Position numbers and translations under genes: made by a program. A stretch of 37,635 bases of DNA, taken from contig CACDNJ010000003.1 in the NCBI GenBank assembly GCA_902554135.1, positions 1 to 37,635 of the forward strand, read 5' to 3'. Source of the stretch: an uncultured Pelagibacteraceae bacterium. Its GTDB lineage: Bacteria > Pseudomonadota > Alphaproteobacteria > Pelagibacterales > Pelagibacteraceae. Of this stretch, positions 1 to 9,612 are shown one piece after another. Positions within the stretch are counted from its first letter, which is position 1, and every line of letters starts with the position of its first letter. A model generated the notes under the pieces. That model worked only from the letters and a program-made list of their open reading frames with translations. It was not told the DNA's origin and did not search any database.

Positions 1-1
1 A

Positions 2-2293
2 GCAGGATTATTACCTCTTTTTAATATGAGTTATTCAGTGGGACAACTGCATAGATATGCTGTCCAACTATATAAATCTTTAGAAAAAGAAACTGGAAAG
101 AAAGTTGGTTTCAGCGTTGTTTCAAATATTCGTTTAGCACAAACAAAAGATCGTATGGATGAGTATCACCAGTATGCTGGTGTAGCACAAACCATTGGAG
201 TAAATGTAAAATTTTTAAAACCTGAACAAGTAAAAGAAATTTGGCCTTTATGTAATATAGAAGGATTAGTTGGCGCAATACAACATCCCGAAGACGGTTA
301 CATTCAGCCAGCAGATCTTACACAGGCATTAGCAACAGGTGCTAGAAATCTTGGTGCAGAAATTTATAGAAACACAACAGTTGTTGGTATTAAACAAACA
401 AAAGATGGATGGACCGTAGAAACTGACAAAGGAACTATTTCTTGTGAACACGTAGTGTCTTGTAGCGGAAACTTTGCGAGGCAAACTGGAAAGATGGTTG
501 GAATTGATATTCCTGCTATACCAGTTGAACACCAATATATTGTAACAGAACCTCATCCAGAGCTTCAAAAAAGAAAAAAAGAAGGAAAACCAGAAATGGG
601 AGTGCTAAGAGACAGTGATAACTCTTGGTACATGAGAGAAGAGGCTGGTGGATTTATTTTAGGACCTTACGAAAAAGGAGCTCCTTGTTGTTACGTTGAT
701 GGTCCATCAAAAGACAGTGAGTATGAATTATTTCAAGAAGATTTAGATCGATTAGCGCCTCATATAGAAGGTGCAATTAAAAGAGTTCCAGCTTTCGCGG
801 AAGTTGGAGTCAAAAAAGTTTATAATGGCGCTATTTGTTATACGCCTGATGGAAATCCAATCGTTGGACCAGCATGGGGGCTTAAAAACTTTTGGATAAA
901 CGATGGACATAGTTTTGGGATTACTGCAGCTGGTGGAGCAGGTTGGCAGTTAGCTGAATGGATCATTGATGGAGAACCAACTATTGATATGCTGGGTGTA
1001 GAGCCTAGAAGATACGGTTCTTATGCAACAAAATCTTATTTAATTGAAAAGAATGAAGAAGCTTATGCTAACGTATTTACCATTCACTATCCTGATGAAG
1101 AAAGAGAAGCGGGAAGACCTTTAAGACAAGCTCCCTGTTATGATCGTATGAAAAAGTTAGGAGCTGTTTTTGGACAAAAGTTTGGATGGGAAAGACCTAA
1201 TTTTTTTGCAACAGACGGTGACAAACAAGAAGATGATTGGTCATTTAGAAGATCTAAGTGGTTCAAGAGTATTGAAAAGGAATGTAAAAACGTAAAAGAA
1301 AATGTTGGTCTGCTTGATATGACCGCATTTGCAAAATGTAGAATCAAAGGTCCTGGAGCAGAAGAATTTTTAGACAAATTAGTAGCAAACAAGCTTCCAA
1401 AGAAAATTGGCAGAATTAATCTTTGTCATGCGTTAAATACAAAAGGTGGAGTTCACTCAGAATTTACAATTATGAGAGAAGCAACAGATAGTTTTTATTT
1501 AGTATCTGCTGGAGCCTTTCAAAGGTTGGATCATGATTGGATACATAAATGGATGCCAAAAGATGGAACAGTCCAGTTTGAAAATTTAACGAACAGCATG
1601 GGTGTGCTTGTAGTATCTGGTCCAAAAGCTAGAAAGCTTATGCAGAAAGTTTCGAAAGCAGATTTTTCTAATGATAAATTTAAATGGTTAAGTGCACAAA
1701 ACATAAATATTGGCCTAGCTCCTTGCAATGCTATGAGAGTAAACTTTGTAGGAGAATTGGGCTGGGAATTGCACCACCCAATAGAATATCAAAACCATAT
1801 TTTTGATAAGCTTATGGAAGCTGGTAAAGAGTTTAATTTGAAGCCTTACGGTATTAGAGCAATGAATAGTTTAAGAGTAGAAAAGTCTTACAAACTAGTT
1901 GGTACAGAACTTTCCATTGAGTATGCACCATACGAGTCAGGTTTGGATAGATTTATTCATCCGAACAAAGGAGATTTTATTGGACGTGCGGCATTGGACC
2001 AATGGAGAGCCAAAGGGTTTTCAAATAAATTGGTGACTATGGAAATTCAAGGAGTAAAAGACGCAGACGTTTTAGGAAACAATCCTATCTACAGCAACGG
2101 AAAAGTAGTGGGTAGAGCCACTGGCGGAGACTTTGGTTTTAGATTAAATAAATCTTTGGCTCTGGGAATGGTAAAACCCGAACTGGCAAAAGTTGGACAA
2201 AAATTAGAAATTGATATACTAGGTACAATGCATAAAGTTTCTGTTATCGAAGATTCACCATACGATTCTGAAAACAAATTGCTAAGAGCTTAA
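2..2293 (+). CDS. Dimethylglycine/sarcosine dehydrogenase-like FAD oxidoreductase (5' partial)
   Basis: Flavoprotein that probably oxidatively demethylates dimethylglycine or sarcosine and passes electrons to ETF. The frame is open to the window edge: codons before the first ATG (base 26) read AGLLPLFN, so the gene starts upstream and the N-terminal GxGxxG FAD loop is missing. The visible part holds the rest of the DAO-type FAD domain, ending near GVEPRRYGSYA, and then a full GcvT-like aminomethyltransferase domain with GELGWELHHP. That two-domain layout is the DMGDH/SARDH pattern, in which the C-terminal domain transfers the one-carbon unit to tetrahydrofolate. The stop codon touches the etfB start codon, which strongly suggests a shared transcript with its electron acceptor. 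The exact substrate among methylated glycines cannot be settled from sequence alone. Confidence 0.88.
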   Translation, partial: AGLLPLFNMSYSVGQLHRYAVQLYKSLEKETGKKVGFSVVSNIRLAQTKDRMDEYHQYAGVAQTIGVNVKFLKPEQVKEIWPLCNIEGLVGAIQHPEDGYIQPADLTQALATGARNLGAEIYRNTTVVGIKQTKDGWTVETDKGTISCEHVVSCSGNFARQTGKMVGIDIPAIPVEHQYIVTEPHPELQKRKKEGKPEMGVLRDSDNSWYMREEAGGFILGPYEKGAPCCYVDGPSKDSEYELFQEDLDRLAPHIEGAIKRVPAFAEVGVKKVYNGAICYTPDGNPIVGPAWGLKNFWINDGHSFGITAAGGAGWQLAEWIIDGEPTIDMLGVEPRRYGSYATKSYLIEKNEEAYANVFTIHYPDEEREAGRPLRQAPCYDRMKKLGAVFGQKFGWERPNFFATDGDKQEDDWSFRRSKWFKSIEKECKNVKENVGLLDMTAFAKCRIKGPGAEEFLDKLVANKLPKKIGRINLCHALNTKGGVHSEFTIMREATDSFYLVSAGAFQRLDHDWIHKWMPKDGTVQFENLTNSMGVLVVSGPKARKLMQKVSKADFSNDKFKWLSAQNINIGLAPCNAMRVNFVGELGWELHHPIEYQNHIFDKLMEAGKEFNLKPYGIRAMNSLRVEKSYKLVGTELSIEYAPYESGLDRFIHPNKGDFIGRAALDQWRAKGFSNKLVTMEIQGVKDADVLGNNPIYSNGKVVGRATGGDFGFRLNKSLALGMVKPELAKVGQKLEIDILGTMHKVSVIEDSPYDSENKLLRA

Positions 2294-3043
2294 ATGAAAA
2301 TCTTAGTCGCTGTTAAAAGAGTTATAGATTATAATGTTCAAATTAGAGTTAAGGAAGATGGCTCAGGCGTTCACACAGACAATGTTAAAATGTCAACTAA
2401 TCCGCCGGACGATAATGCTGTTGAAGAAGCGGTAAAACTTAAAGAGTCAGGCAAGGTTAAAGAAGTTGTTGCAATTACAATTGGTGAAGAAAAAGCACAA
2501 GAAACTGTTAGAAAAGCTTTAGCTGTTGGAGCAGATAAAGGAATTCATGTTAAGGCTGACAGTTATATCGAGCCTCTAGGTATTGCAAAAATTTTAAAAA
2601 AAGTTGTTGAAAAAGAAAAACCAGACATGGTTTTTTTAGGCAAACAAGCGATCGATGATGACTGCAATCAAACAGGTCAAATGTTGGCTGCAATGTTAAA
2701 CTGGCCACAAGGTACTTTTTCATCCAAAGTTAATTTAAAAGATAAATCTATGGAAATAGTTAGAGAAATTGATGAAGGTTTAGAAACCATAGAAATAAAT
2801 TTACCCGCAGTAGTTACTTGCGACTTAAGACTCAATGAACCTCGTTATGCTTCTTTACCAAACATTATGAAGGCTAAGAAAAAACCTATAGAACCAATGG
2901 TCGCTAAAGATTTAGGCGTAGACATTGCAAATAGAATTCAACAGATAAAAGTAGAAGAGCCTCCTAAAAGAAAAGGTGGAATTAAAGTTTCAAGCGTAGC
3001 GGAATTAGTCAGCAAACTTAAGAACGAGGCGAAGGTAATATAA
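2294..3043 (+). CDS. etfB: Electron transfer flavoprotein subunit beta
   Basis: Beta subunit of the soluble heterodimeric flavoprotein that carries electrons from flavin dehydrogenases to ETF-ubiquinone oxidoreductase. The 249-residue length is normal. The N-terminus [14 protein letters not shown] and the segment [19 protein letters not shown] are hallmarks of ETF-beta, including the nucleotide-binding region. Translation begins on the base after the stop of the preceding dehydrogenase, and the stop overlaps the etfA start (TAATG). The first position in the operon after a DMGDH-like enzyme suggests that this ETF serves methylated-amine oxidation, although other dehydrogenases could use it too. 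Confidence 0.95.
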   Translation: MKILVAVKRVIDYNVQIRVKEDGSGVHTDNVKMSTNPPDDNAVEEAVKLKESGKVKEVVAITIGEEKAQETVRKALAVGADKGIHVKADSYIEPLGIAKILKKVVEKEKPDMVFLGKQAIDDDCNQTGQMLAAMLNWPQGTFSSKVNLKDKSMEIVREIDEGLETIEINLPAVVTCDLRLNEPRYASLPNIMKAKKKPIEPMVAKDLGVDIANRIQQIKVEEPPKRKGGIKVSSVAELVSKLKNEAKVI

Positions 3044-3996
3044 TGTCACTCTTATTAATAGCAGAACACGATAATTTAAAACTAAAAGTATTTACATTAA
3101 ACGCTATTAATGCTGCTTCAAAAATAGATGGAGATATCCATGTTTTAGTTGCTGGAAGCGGATGTGAAAACGTTGCAAAAGAAGTAGCCGCTGTTCCTTT
3201 AGTGAAGAAAGTTTTACTTTGCGACTCTCCAAATTATAAAAATTACTTACCTGAAAATTTAGCACCATTAGTTACAAAAGTTGCAGAGAAATACGATAAT
3301 ATCGTTGCATCAGCCAATACTTTTGGAAAAAACTTTATGCCAAGAGTAGCAGCTGCACTGGATGTTTCTCAGGTGAGCGATGTTACTAAAATTAATAGTG
3401 CAGATACTTTTATCAGACCTATTTACGCAGGAAATGCTTTTGCAACGGTTAAAAGTAATGACAAAAAGAAATGTATAACCATTAGACCTACATCTTTTGA
3501 TCCTGCTCCAAAAACAGGAGGATCAGCACAAGTCGAAAAGGTTGAAGCAGTAGCGGTGCCAAACAATTCAAAATTTATCAAAAGAGAAGAAACAAAATCT
3601 GAAAGACCTGAACTTGGAACAGCAAGAGTTGTTATTTCTGGCGGAAGAGGAATGGAAAGTGCAGATAATTTTAAACTAATAACTGCAATTGCAGATAAGC
3701 TAAACGCAGCAGTTGGTGCATCACGTGCAGCAGTTGATGCTGGCTATATAAGTAATGACCACCAAGTAGGTCAAACAGGAAAGGTAGTTGTTCCAGATTT
3801 ATATATTGCCGTAGGAATTTCAGGGGCTATCCAACACCTAGCAGGAATGAAAGAGAGTAAAATTATTGTCGCAATTAATAAAGACGGTGAAGCTCCAATT
3901 TTTAGCATTGCAGATTACGGTTTAGAAGCAGATTTATTTAAAGCCCTTCCAGAGTTTTTAGCAGAGCTGAACAAACTGAATACTATCCAAAAATAA
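3043..3996 (+). CDS. etfA: Electron transfer flavoprotein subunit alpha
   Basis: FAD-carrying alpha subunit of ETF. The 317-residue length is usual. The C-terminal FAD domain is evident from SGGRGM near residue 200, then VGASRAAVDAGY, the QVGQTGKVV segment, and AVGISGAIQHLAGM, which form the ETF-alpha signature. It overlaps etfB by one base (TAATG) and is followed 21 bases later by ETF-QO, so beta, alpha and the quinone reductase form one unit that moves electrons from the upstream dehydrogenase into the respiratory chain. Confidence 0.95.
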   Translation: MSLLLIAEHDNLKLKVFTLNAINAASKIDGDIHVLVAGSGCENVAKEVAAVPLVKKVLLCDSPNYKNYLPENLAPLVTKVAEKYDNIVASANTFGKNFMPRVAAALDVSQVSDVTKINSADTFIRPIYAGNAFATVKSNDKKKCITIRPTSFDPAPKTGGSAQVEKVEAVAVPNNSKFIKREETKSERPELGTARVVISGGRGMESADNFKLITAIADKLNAAVGASRAAVDAGYISNDHQVGQTGKVVVPDLYIAVGISGAIQHLAGMKESKIIVAINKDGEAPIFSIADYGLEADLFKALPEFLAELNKLNTIQK

Positions 3997-4017
3997 TTAG
4001 TTTGATATAGTCCCGGC

Positions 4018-5625
4018 ATGGCTAGAGAAGCAATGCAATACGATGTGGTGATTGTTGGTGCAGGACCAGCAGGATTATCAACCGCAATTAAATTAAAACA
4101 GCTCGAACCTAAATTAAATGTTTGTATTCTAGAAAAAGGATCTGAAGTTGGAGCACATATTTTAAGTGGAAACGTTTTTGAAACCAAAGCTCTTGATGAA
4201 TTGTTGCCAAAATGGAAAGAGGAGGGCGCTCCTGTTAAGACTAAAGTTTCAAAAGAAAAATTTTTATTTTTAGGAAAAAAATCATCTTTAAGTTGGCCAA
4301 CTTGGCTTTTACCATCTGTTCAAAAAAATCATAATAATTACATTATTAGTCTCGCTAACCTTTGTCGTTGGTTAGCTGAGCAAGCCGAAAAGTTAGGTGT
4401 TGAGATCTTCCCAGGATTTCCTGCAAGTGAGATTCTTTATAATGAAGATGGCTCTATTAAAGGTGTTGCCACTTTAGATATGGGCTTAGATAAAGATGGA
4501 AACAAAAAGGAAGGCTATCAAGAAGGAATGGAACTTCATGCTAAAGTTACTGTTTTCTCTGAAGGTTGCAGAGGTCATCTAGGAAAGCAATTAATTAAAA
4601 AATTTAATCTTGATGAAGGGAAAAGTCCTCAGCAATACGGTATTGGTTTTAAAGAAATTTGGGAAGTAAGTGATGAACAGCACCAAGAAGGTTTAGTTAT
4701 GCATACAGCAGGATGGCCTTTAGATAACAAAACATACGGAGGAAGTTTTGTTTATCATGCTGATAAAAAACAAATTTATATTGGTTATGTGATCGGTCTT
4801 GATTATCAAAATCCTCATCTATCACCCTTTGATGAGTTTCAAAGATTTAAAACACACAAAGCTATTAGAAAAATGTTGGAGGGCGGAAAAAGAGTTTCTT
4901 TTGGTGCACGAGCTTTAATCGAAGGTGGTCTTCAAAGTTTACCTAAAATGTATATGCCAGGAGGATTATTAATTGGTTGTAATGCGGGAACTTTAAATAT
5001 GCCAAAGATTAAAGGTTCTCATACCGCAATGAAGAGCGGAATAATTGCTGCTGAAACGATTTTTGAACATATTAAAAACAAAAGAAAATTATCTTTATAT
5101 GAAGAACTATTTAAAAAAAGTTGGGTTTACGAAGAACTTCGTGCTGCAAGAAATGTTAAACCAAGCTTCAGATGGGGGTTGATACCAGGAATTATTTTTA
5201 CAGGCTTAGATCAAATTTTATTCAGGGGAAAATTGCCTTTTACTTTAAAACACAAGCATGCTGACCACGAAACCTTAAAATTAGCTAGTCAAATGCCAAA
5301 AATAGAATACCCAAAACCTGATGGTAAACTTACCTTTGATAAAACAAGCTCTGTTTACTTAACAGGAACTAATCATACAGAAAATCAACCTGTGCATCTC
5401 AAATTAAAAAATAAATACTTGCCGATCCAATATACTTTAAAGAAATATGATGAGCCTGCTCAAAGATATTGTCCAGTAGGTGTTTATGAAATTCAACAGA
5501 AAGAATTTGTTATTAATTCACAAAATTGTATTCACTGCAAAACGTGTGATATCAAAGAACCTTCTCAAAATATTACTTGGGTTGCCCCAGAAGGCGGCGG
5601 CGGACCTAAGTACGGCAACATGTAA
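4018..5625 (+). CDS. Electron transfer flavoprotein-ubiquinone oxidoreductase
   Basis: Membrane-associated iron-sulfur flavoprotein that reoxidises ETF and reduces ubiquinone. The dinucleotide-binding loop VVIVGAGPAGLS lies at about residues 10-21. The C-terminus carries the 4Fe-4S ligands C485, C504, C507 and C510 (YCPVG, then NCIHCKTCD) and ends in the family motif around EGGGGPKYGNM. The 535 residues are full length for the bacterial enzyme. The start ATG follows the short etfA gap, and the stop overlaps the next gene by one base (TAATG). It completes the dehydrogenase, ETF and quinone route in this operon. Confidence 0.95.
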   Translation: MAREAMQYDVVIVGAGPAGLSTAIKLKQLEPKLNVCILEKGSEVGAHILSGNVFETKALDELLPKWKEEGAPVKTKVSKEKFLFLGKKSSLSWPTWLLPSVQKNHNNYIISLANLCRWLAEQAEKLGVEIFPGFPASEILYNEDGSIKGVATLDMGLDKDGNKKEGYQEGMELHAKVTVFSEGCRGHLGKQLIKKFNLDEGKSPQQYGIGFKEIWEVSDEQHQEGLVMHTAGWPLDNKTYGGSFVYHADKKQIYIGYVIGLDYQNPHLSPFDEFQRFKTHKAIRKMLEGGKRVSFGARALIEGGLQSLPKMYMPGGLLIGCNAGTLNMPKIKGSHTAMKSGIIAAETIFEHIKNKRKLSLYEELFKKSWVYEELRAARNVKPSFRWGLIPGIIFTGLDQILFRGKLPFTLKHKHADHETLKLASQMPKIEYPKPDGKLTFDKTSSVYLTGTNHTENQPVHLKLKNKYLPIQYTLKKYDEPAQRYCPVGVYEIQQKEFVINSQNCIHCKTCDIKEPSQNITWVAPEGGGGPKYGNM

Positions 5626-6518
5626 TGTCGAGAGACAAAACTAACTCAGCTGTATTTGTTGTTTTAGTCGCAGGACTATTTTGGTCTTTTGGACCATTAG
5701 TGGTTAGAAATATAGATAACGCTGAATTAATTCCTTGGCAGTATCTTTTCTTCAGAGGCTCTGTAATCTTTTTGGTTTTAAATATTTATTTATTTTTAGC
5801 TGAGGGTCAAAAATTTATAAACAATTATAGCAGAATAGGGTTATCAGGATTAATTGGTGGAGCTAGCCTTGGTATTGGCAATATAACTTTTATACTTTCA
5901 ATAACAACAACCACAGCAGCTGTTACTATGATGATGTTAGCTGCAATGCCTTTCATGGCAGCGATTTTAGCATATGTTTTTTTAAAGGAAAAAATTTCAA
6001 CAACAACCTTGATAGCCATAATAATTGCAGCAGCCGGTATAATATTTATGTCATTTGATAGCAAAGGAGAAGGAACCCTATTTGGTTTAATCAACGGATT
6101 GCTTTCATCTTTAGGTTTTGCTGGGTTTACCGTTTCTCTTAGATGGAGAAAGAAAACACCAAAATTTACGACAGTAGCTGTTGCAGGAATTTTTTGTGCC
6201 GCTGTTTCTCTTTTGGTTTTGTTGTTTAATGATAGCAATATACTTATATCTCTAAAAAGCACTTCACTTTCAGTATTACATGGATTTTTAGTTTGCTCAG
6301 GACTTATTTTATATTCTACAAAGTCAAAATATTTACCTGCTGCAGATCTAACACTGCTTTCGCTTACAGAGGTTCTAGGTGGAATTCTCTGGGTTTGGTT
6401 ACCAGTGTTTGGAATTAATGAAGTTCCTAGCACAAATACTTTAATCGGCGGAGCTGTAATTACTTTTGCAATAATATTCTACGGTTTTAATACTAAGCGC
6501 TTTATGTTTAAGTATTAA
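5625..6518 (+). CDS. EamA/DMT-family permease
   Basis: Inner-membrane protein of 297 residues with about ten hydrophobic helices arranged as two EamA repeats. The first begins at LVAGLFWSFGPLVVR, and the PFMAAILAYVFLKEKIS segment is the usual end of the first EamA unit. Members of the drug/metabolite transporter superfamily export or exchange small metabolites; the substrate cannot be predicted. It overlaps ETF-QO by one base, so it is probably co-transcribed with the demethylation and electron-transfer genes, but a role in that pathway is not shown. Confidence 0.85.
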   Translation: MSRDKTNSAVFVVLVAGLFWSFGPLVVRNIDNAELIPWQYLFFRGSVIFLVLNIYLFLAEGQKFINNYSRIGLSGLIGGASLGIGNITFILSITTTTAAVTMMMLAAMPFMAAILAYVFLKEKISTTTLIAIIIAAAGIIFMSFDSKGEGTLFGLINGLLSSLGFAGFTVSLRWRKKTPKFTTVAVAGIFCAAVSLLVLLFNDSNILISLKSTSLSVLHGFLVCSGLILYSTKSKYLPAADLTLLSLTEVLGGILWVWLPVFGINEVPSTNTLIGGAVITFAIIFYGFNTKRFMFKY

Positions 6519-6523
6519 CTAAA

Positions 6524-7189
6524 ATGGAAAATAAATTAGGTTTTTTCTTTAGACATCAAATTTGGCACGTAGGTGGAACAATTGCGTTATTTTATATTGG
6601 CTATCAATTTGTTGATCTTGATAGCAATACAAATACTTTTCTTAGAATAAGTGCTCTAAGTTGGTTCATGATTGCTATGGCTATTCCTTTGGTTCATCAG
6701 GTTTATACCTGGATTTGTTGGAGATCAGAATTATGTTGGAAGTCAGTTAGTAGTTCAATTGGGCTTAAAGGATATTTAATAGGTTTTTTTATTTTAATTA
6801 TTTCAAGATTTTCTGCAGTAGTTTTATGTTTTGTTGATTATGGCTCTTTATATAAGCCTGGATTAATAGCATGGGCTTTATCCATCATAATTTTTATTCC
6901 GGGTCTTTACACCATGTATTCAGTTAAGAAATATTTTGGATTTGTTCGAGCTGCTGGCGCTGACCATTTCGATCCAAAATATAGAGATATGCCTTTTGAA
7001 AAAAGAGGAATTTTTAAATGGTCTTCTAATGCCATGTATACTTATGGACTTGCTATTCCATTTGGTTTTGCAATTGCAACAGGATCACAATCAATGTTTA
7101 TAGTTTCACTTTATACTTATATTTCTATTTGGTTGCATTATTTTTGTACAGAAAAAGAAGATTTTAAAATTATATATGGTAACAATTAA
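6524..7189 (+). CDS. Membrane methyltransferase-like protein (PEMT/ICMT fold, putative)
   Basis: Polytopic membrane protein of 221 residues with about five helices. The C-terminal half resembles the phospholipid or isoprenylcysteine methyltransferase superfamily: KRGIFKWSSNAMYTYG near residues 160-175 occupies the place of the usual G-x-(Y/F)-(R/K)-HP-x-Y motif, and HYFCTEKEDFKIIYG near 205-219 resembles the conserved H...E...YG end that binds S-adenosylmethionine. The RHP histidine-proline pair is replaced by SSNA, so activity is uncertain. It follows the EamA gene by five bases and precedes the secreted paralogue array by three, so it sits at the junction of the conserved operon and the accessory block. 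Confidence 0.6.
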   Translation: MENKLGFFFRHQIWHVGGTIALFYIGYQFVDLDSNTNTFLRISALSWFMIAMAIPLVHQVYTWICWRSELCWKSVSSSIGLKGYLIGFFILIISRFSAVVLCFVDYGSLYKPGLIAWALSIIIFIPGLYTMYSVKKYFGFVRAAGADHFDPKYRDMPFEKRGIFKWSSNAMYTYGLAIPFGFAIATGSQSMFIVSLYTYISIWLHYFCTEKEDFKIIYGNN

Positions 7190-7192
7190 GCA

Positions 7193-7762
7193 ATGAAAAA
7201 ATTTCTTACAATCATAATTTCAGGCTTGCTTTGGTGTCACATTGCATCAGCAGATGATATTCGAGACTTTGAGATTGAAGAGATCAGCATAGGGGATAGT
7301 TTACTCAATAGTTTTAGTGAAAAAGCAATATTAGAAGACAAACCAAATTGGTTTAAAAACAAAGACTACTCTATTGCAAATAACCTTAAATCTAAGAATT
7401 TTGAAACATATGAACTTTTGCAGGTTGCATATAAAACAGGGGATAAAAAATACGTGGTAGAGGGCATAGAAGGTTTTATATTTTTTTCTAATCTAGATGA
7501 TTGTTTGGATAAAATTAGAGAAATCGATCGTGAGATCTCAGGATTTTTTACGAATGTTAAACGTTCCCCTTTACGAAAACACAAACATAATAATCCAGAC
7601 AATTCATCAATTATACACTCCATGAACTTCAGGTTTAAATCTGGCGCATCAATTGGACTTGGATGTTCACTTTTCAAAGATTTAGATCCGCCAGTTGATC
7701 TAAGAGTTATTTTGAGAAGTAATGATTATGCTTATTTTTTAAAACACTACGCATATAAATGA
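7193..7762 (+). CDS. Secreted DDIRD/IGDSLL-family protein, copy 1
   Basis: Unknown function. A cleavable signal peptide (MKKFLTIIISGLLWCHIASA) precedes a predicted mature N-terminus DDIRDFEIEEISIGDSLL, which is shared almost residue for residue with five other proteins in this window. The mature domain of about 170 residues has two conserved cysteines, one after FSNLDD (C...EIDREIS) and one in GLGCS, and ends in the family tail AYK. It is probably periplasmic or secreted, and the cysteines may form a disulfide. It begins three bases after the methyltransferase-like gene and overlaps copy 2 by four bases (ATGA), implying translational coupling. It is the most divergent copy in its middle region. 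Confidence 0.8.
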   Translation: MKKFLTIIISGLLWCHIASADDIRDFEIEEISIGDSLLNSFSEKAILEDKPNWFKNKDYSIANNLKSKNFETYELLQVAYKTGDKKYVVEGIEGFIFFSNLDDCLDKIREIDREISGFFTNVKRSPLRKHKHNNPDNSSIIHSMNFRFKSGASIGLGCSLFKDLDPPVDLRVILRSNDYAYFLKHYAYK

Positions 7763-8340
7763 AAAAACTTTTGGCAATTATAATTATTGGTTTATGTTTA
7801 ACAACCCCATCTCAAGCGGATGATATCCGAGAGTTTACGATTGATGGCATGAGTATTGGTGATAGTGCCCTTAAATTTTTTACAAAATCTGAAATTGAAA
7901 AAAACACACAAAACTATCCTTATAAAAGTAAAAAAATGAAAGCAGTTTGGATTAACAATAATGATAAAACCAAAACATATAACGGAATACAATTTCACCA
8001 CGATACAAGTGATAGAAATTTTAAAATTGAGTCTTTATCCGGTGTAATATGGTTTATAGACGATTTTTCCGGATGTAAAAAAAAACAAAAAGAAATAGTT
8101 TCAGAATTTAAAGAAATGTTTCCCAATGAAGATAAAATAGACACCGGATTACGAAATTACAGATCAGACCCATCAAATAAAAGTAAATTTATTAACATTG
8201 GTTTTAGGCTTAAGAGTGGTGATACTATATTTGTCTCTTGTTCGGATTGGTCTGAAAGCATGAAACCCAACGCAGACAATTTAAGAGTTACGATAAATTC
8301 AGCGATATTTGACAATTGGATAAACTATGAGGCTTATTGA
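7759..8340 (+). CDS. Secreted DDIRD/IGDSLL-family protein, copy 2
   Basis: Second tandem member of the exported family, function unknown. The signal peptide MKKLLAIIIIGLCLTTPSQA is followed by DDIREFTIDGMSIGDSAL. The later segments match the family: the C-KKKQKEIVSEF helix, the FRLKSGD strand, FVSCSDWS with the second conserved cysteine, and an NYEAY end. The length of 193 residues agrees with the siblings. The start overlaps the end of copy 1 by four bases, and copy 3 starts just after its stop. Confidence 0.8.
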   Translation: MKKLLAIIIIGLCLTTPSQADDIREFTIDGMSIGDSALKFFTKSEIEKNTQNYPYKSKKMKAVWINNNDKTKTYNGIQFHHDTSDRNFKIESLSGVIWFIDDFSGCKKKQKEIVSEFKEMFPNEDKIDTGLRNYRSDPSNKSKFINIGFRLKSGDTIFVSCSDWSESMKPNADNLRVTINSAIFDNWINYEAY

Positions 8341-8344
8341 TACA

Positions 8345-8929
8345 ATGTTTAAATTTTTTTTAAAATTAATATTAATATTTATACTTACAACAAAATTATA
8401 CGCAGATGATGTCCGAGACCTTGAGATTGATGGCATGAGTTTAGGAGATAGTGCATTAAAATATTATACTAAAAAAGAATTAAATAATGCTTTAGAAAAA
8501 TTCTATTATAAAAACAAAAAATTTATGTATTATTTTTTATCAGGTTCAAAGCTTGGAGAATATGATGCTATACAAATAACTGTTAAGCCAAATGATAAAA
8601 ATTACATAATGTACAATATTGATGGGCATATTAGTTACGATAGGAAGATAGAAGAGTGTTATGACAGAATGGAAGAAGCAAAAAAAGATATTAATAGTAT
8701 CGTTTCTATAAAATCATTTTCAGACAAAGGATCTCACCCAATGGATAAAACTGGAAATAGCAAATATTCTAGAATTGGCTATATTTTTAATAAAGCAGGA
8801 GACCTTGCTGAAATTATTTGTTATGACATGAGCAAAAAATACGAAGAACAAGGAAAACTTGATAGATTTGCAATTACTCTCGGATTGGGGGAATTTAAAA
8901 AATTCCTCACAAATGAAGCATACAAATAA
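8345..8929 (+). CDS. Secreted DDIRD/IGDSLL-family protein, copy 3
   Basis: Third tandem member, function unknown. The chosen start is the ATG at 8345, four bases after the stop of copy 2. It gives a signal peptide MFKFFLKLILIFILTTKLYA of the same length as in the siblings; an ATG at 8327, six codons upstream, would add MRLIDT inside copy 2. The mature part begins DDVRDLEIDGMSLGDSAL and keeps the two family cysteines (EECYDRMEEAKKDI and EIICYDMS) and the terminal NEAYK. After its stop there is a 63-base gap, the first break in the array. Confidence 0.75.
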   Translation: MFKFFLKLILIFILTTKLYADDVRDLEIDGMSLGDSALKYYTKKELNNALEKFYYKNKKFMYYFLSGSKLGEYDAIQITVKPNDKNYIMYNIDGHISYDRKIEECYDRMEEAKKDINSIVSIKSFSDKGSHPMDKTGNSKYSRIGYIFNKAGDLAEIICYDMSKKYEEQGKLDRFAITLGLGEFKKFLTNEAYK

Positions 8930-8976
8930 TCGCCACATCATATTTTATTGATTCTCTAGACATAAAAAAAACTATA

Positions 8977-8991
8977 GCATAAAATTTATGC
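8977..8991. promoter_or_regulatory. Palindrome before paralogue copy 4
   Basis: GCATAAA-A-TTTATGC, seven matching bases each side of one base, ends two bases before the ATG at 8993. It lies in the only gap inside the paralogue array, where TTGATT (8948) and TATAGC (8973) are possible but poorly spaced promoter boxes. It could be an operator or a chance AT palindrome. Confidence 0.35.
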
Positions 8992-8992
8992 A

Positions 8993-9607
8993 ATGAAAAA
9001 ACTACTAACTATACTAATTGCTGTTTGTTTGTGGTGCCAAAATGCTCAATCAGATGATATCCGAGATCTTGAGATTGAAGGGTTAAGTATTGGGTATAGT
9101 TTATTGAATTTGTTCAATAAGGATGAAATTCATTCAGCAATTGATGAAAACAGAACATTTGTTTATCCAGATGGTAAGTATAAAATAATTCGTACCCATA
9201 CAACTTTAGATGCTGAAATTGCAAAACCAATAAAAGAGGGGCTTTATGACTATGTAGGCACTGTGATAAAAACTGGCGATAGAAAATTTACAATTTATGG
9301 TATTCAAGCCCGGATGTATATAACCGATGAAACAGGGACATGTCCTGAAGAAAAAGGTAAAATAGTTAACGAACTAAAAAGTGATTTTCCTGATGCAAAA
9401 ATACAAGAAAAAAAAGGCCCCCACTCTTATGACAAAACTGGCAAAAGTATAGCAGACTATACATGGTTTGTTATGAGCGATGGTAATATCAGTGTTAGTT
9501 GCACAATTTGGGCCGGAAAATTAAAAGAAAGATTTAAGAGCAATACACTTAAAGTATCTATAAACTCTAAAAAATATGCTGATTATCTTCAAACGGCTTA
9601 TAAATAA
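8993..9607 (+). CDS. Secreted DDIRD/IGDSLL-family protein, copy 4
   Basis: Fourth tandem member, function unknown. The signal peptide MKKLLTILIAVCLWCQNAQS is followed by DDIRDLEIEGLSIGYSLL, in which the usual IGDS has become IGYS. A longer insert lies between residues 55 and 85. The family features resume with IKTGDRKFTIYGI, a cysteine in TCPEEKGKIVNEL, SVSCTIW with the second cysteine, and a TAYK end. The gene is preceded by its own 63-base intergenic region with a palindrome, so it may start a separate transcript. Confidence 0.8.
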   Translation: MKKLLTILIAVCLWCQNAQSDDIRDLEIEGLSIGYSLLNLFNKDEIHSAIDENRTFVYPDGKYKIIRTHTTLDAEIAKPIKEGLYDYVGTVIKTGDRKFTIYGIQARMYITDETGTCPEEKGKIVNELKSDFPDAKIQEKKGPHSYDKTGKSIADYTWFVMSDGNISVSCTIWAGKLKERFKSNTLKVSINSKKYADYLQTAYK

Positions 9608-9612
9608 TTTTA

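Noticed and set aside
5825..6433. Open frame of 202 codons on the - strand
   Set aside because: It lies entirely inside the EamA permease gene, has a low-complexity composition and no recognisable domain; it is a shadow of a hydrophobic coding sequence.
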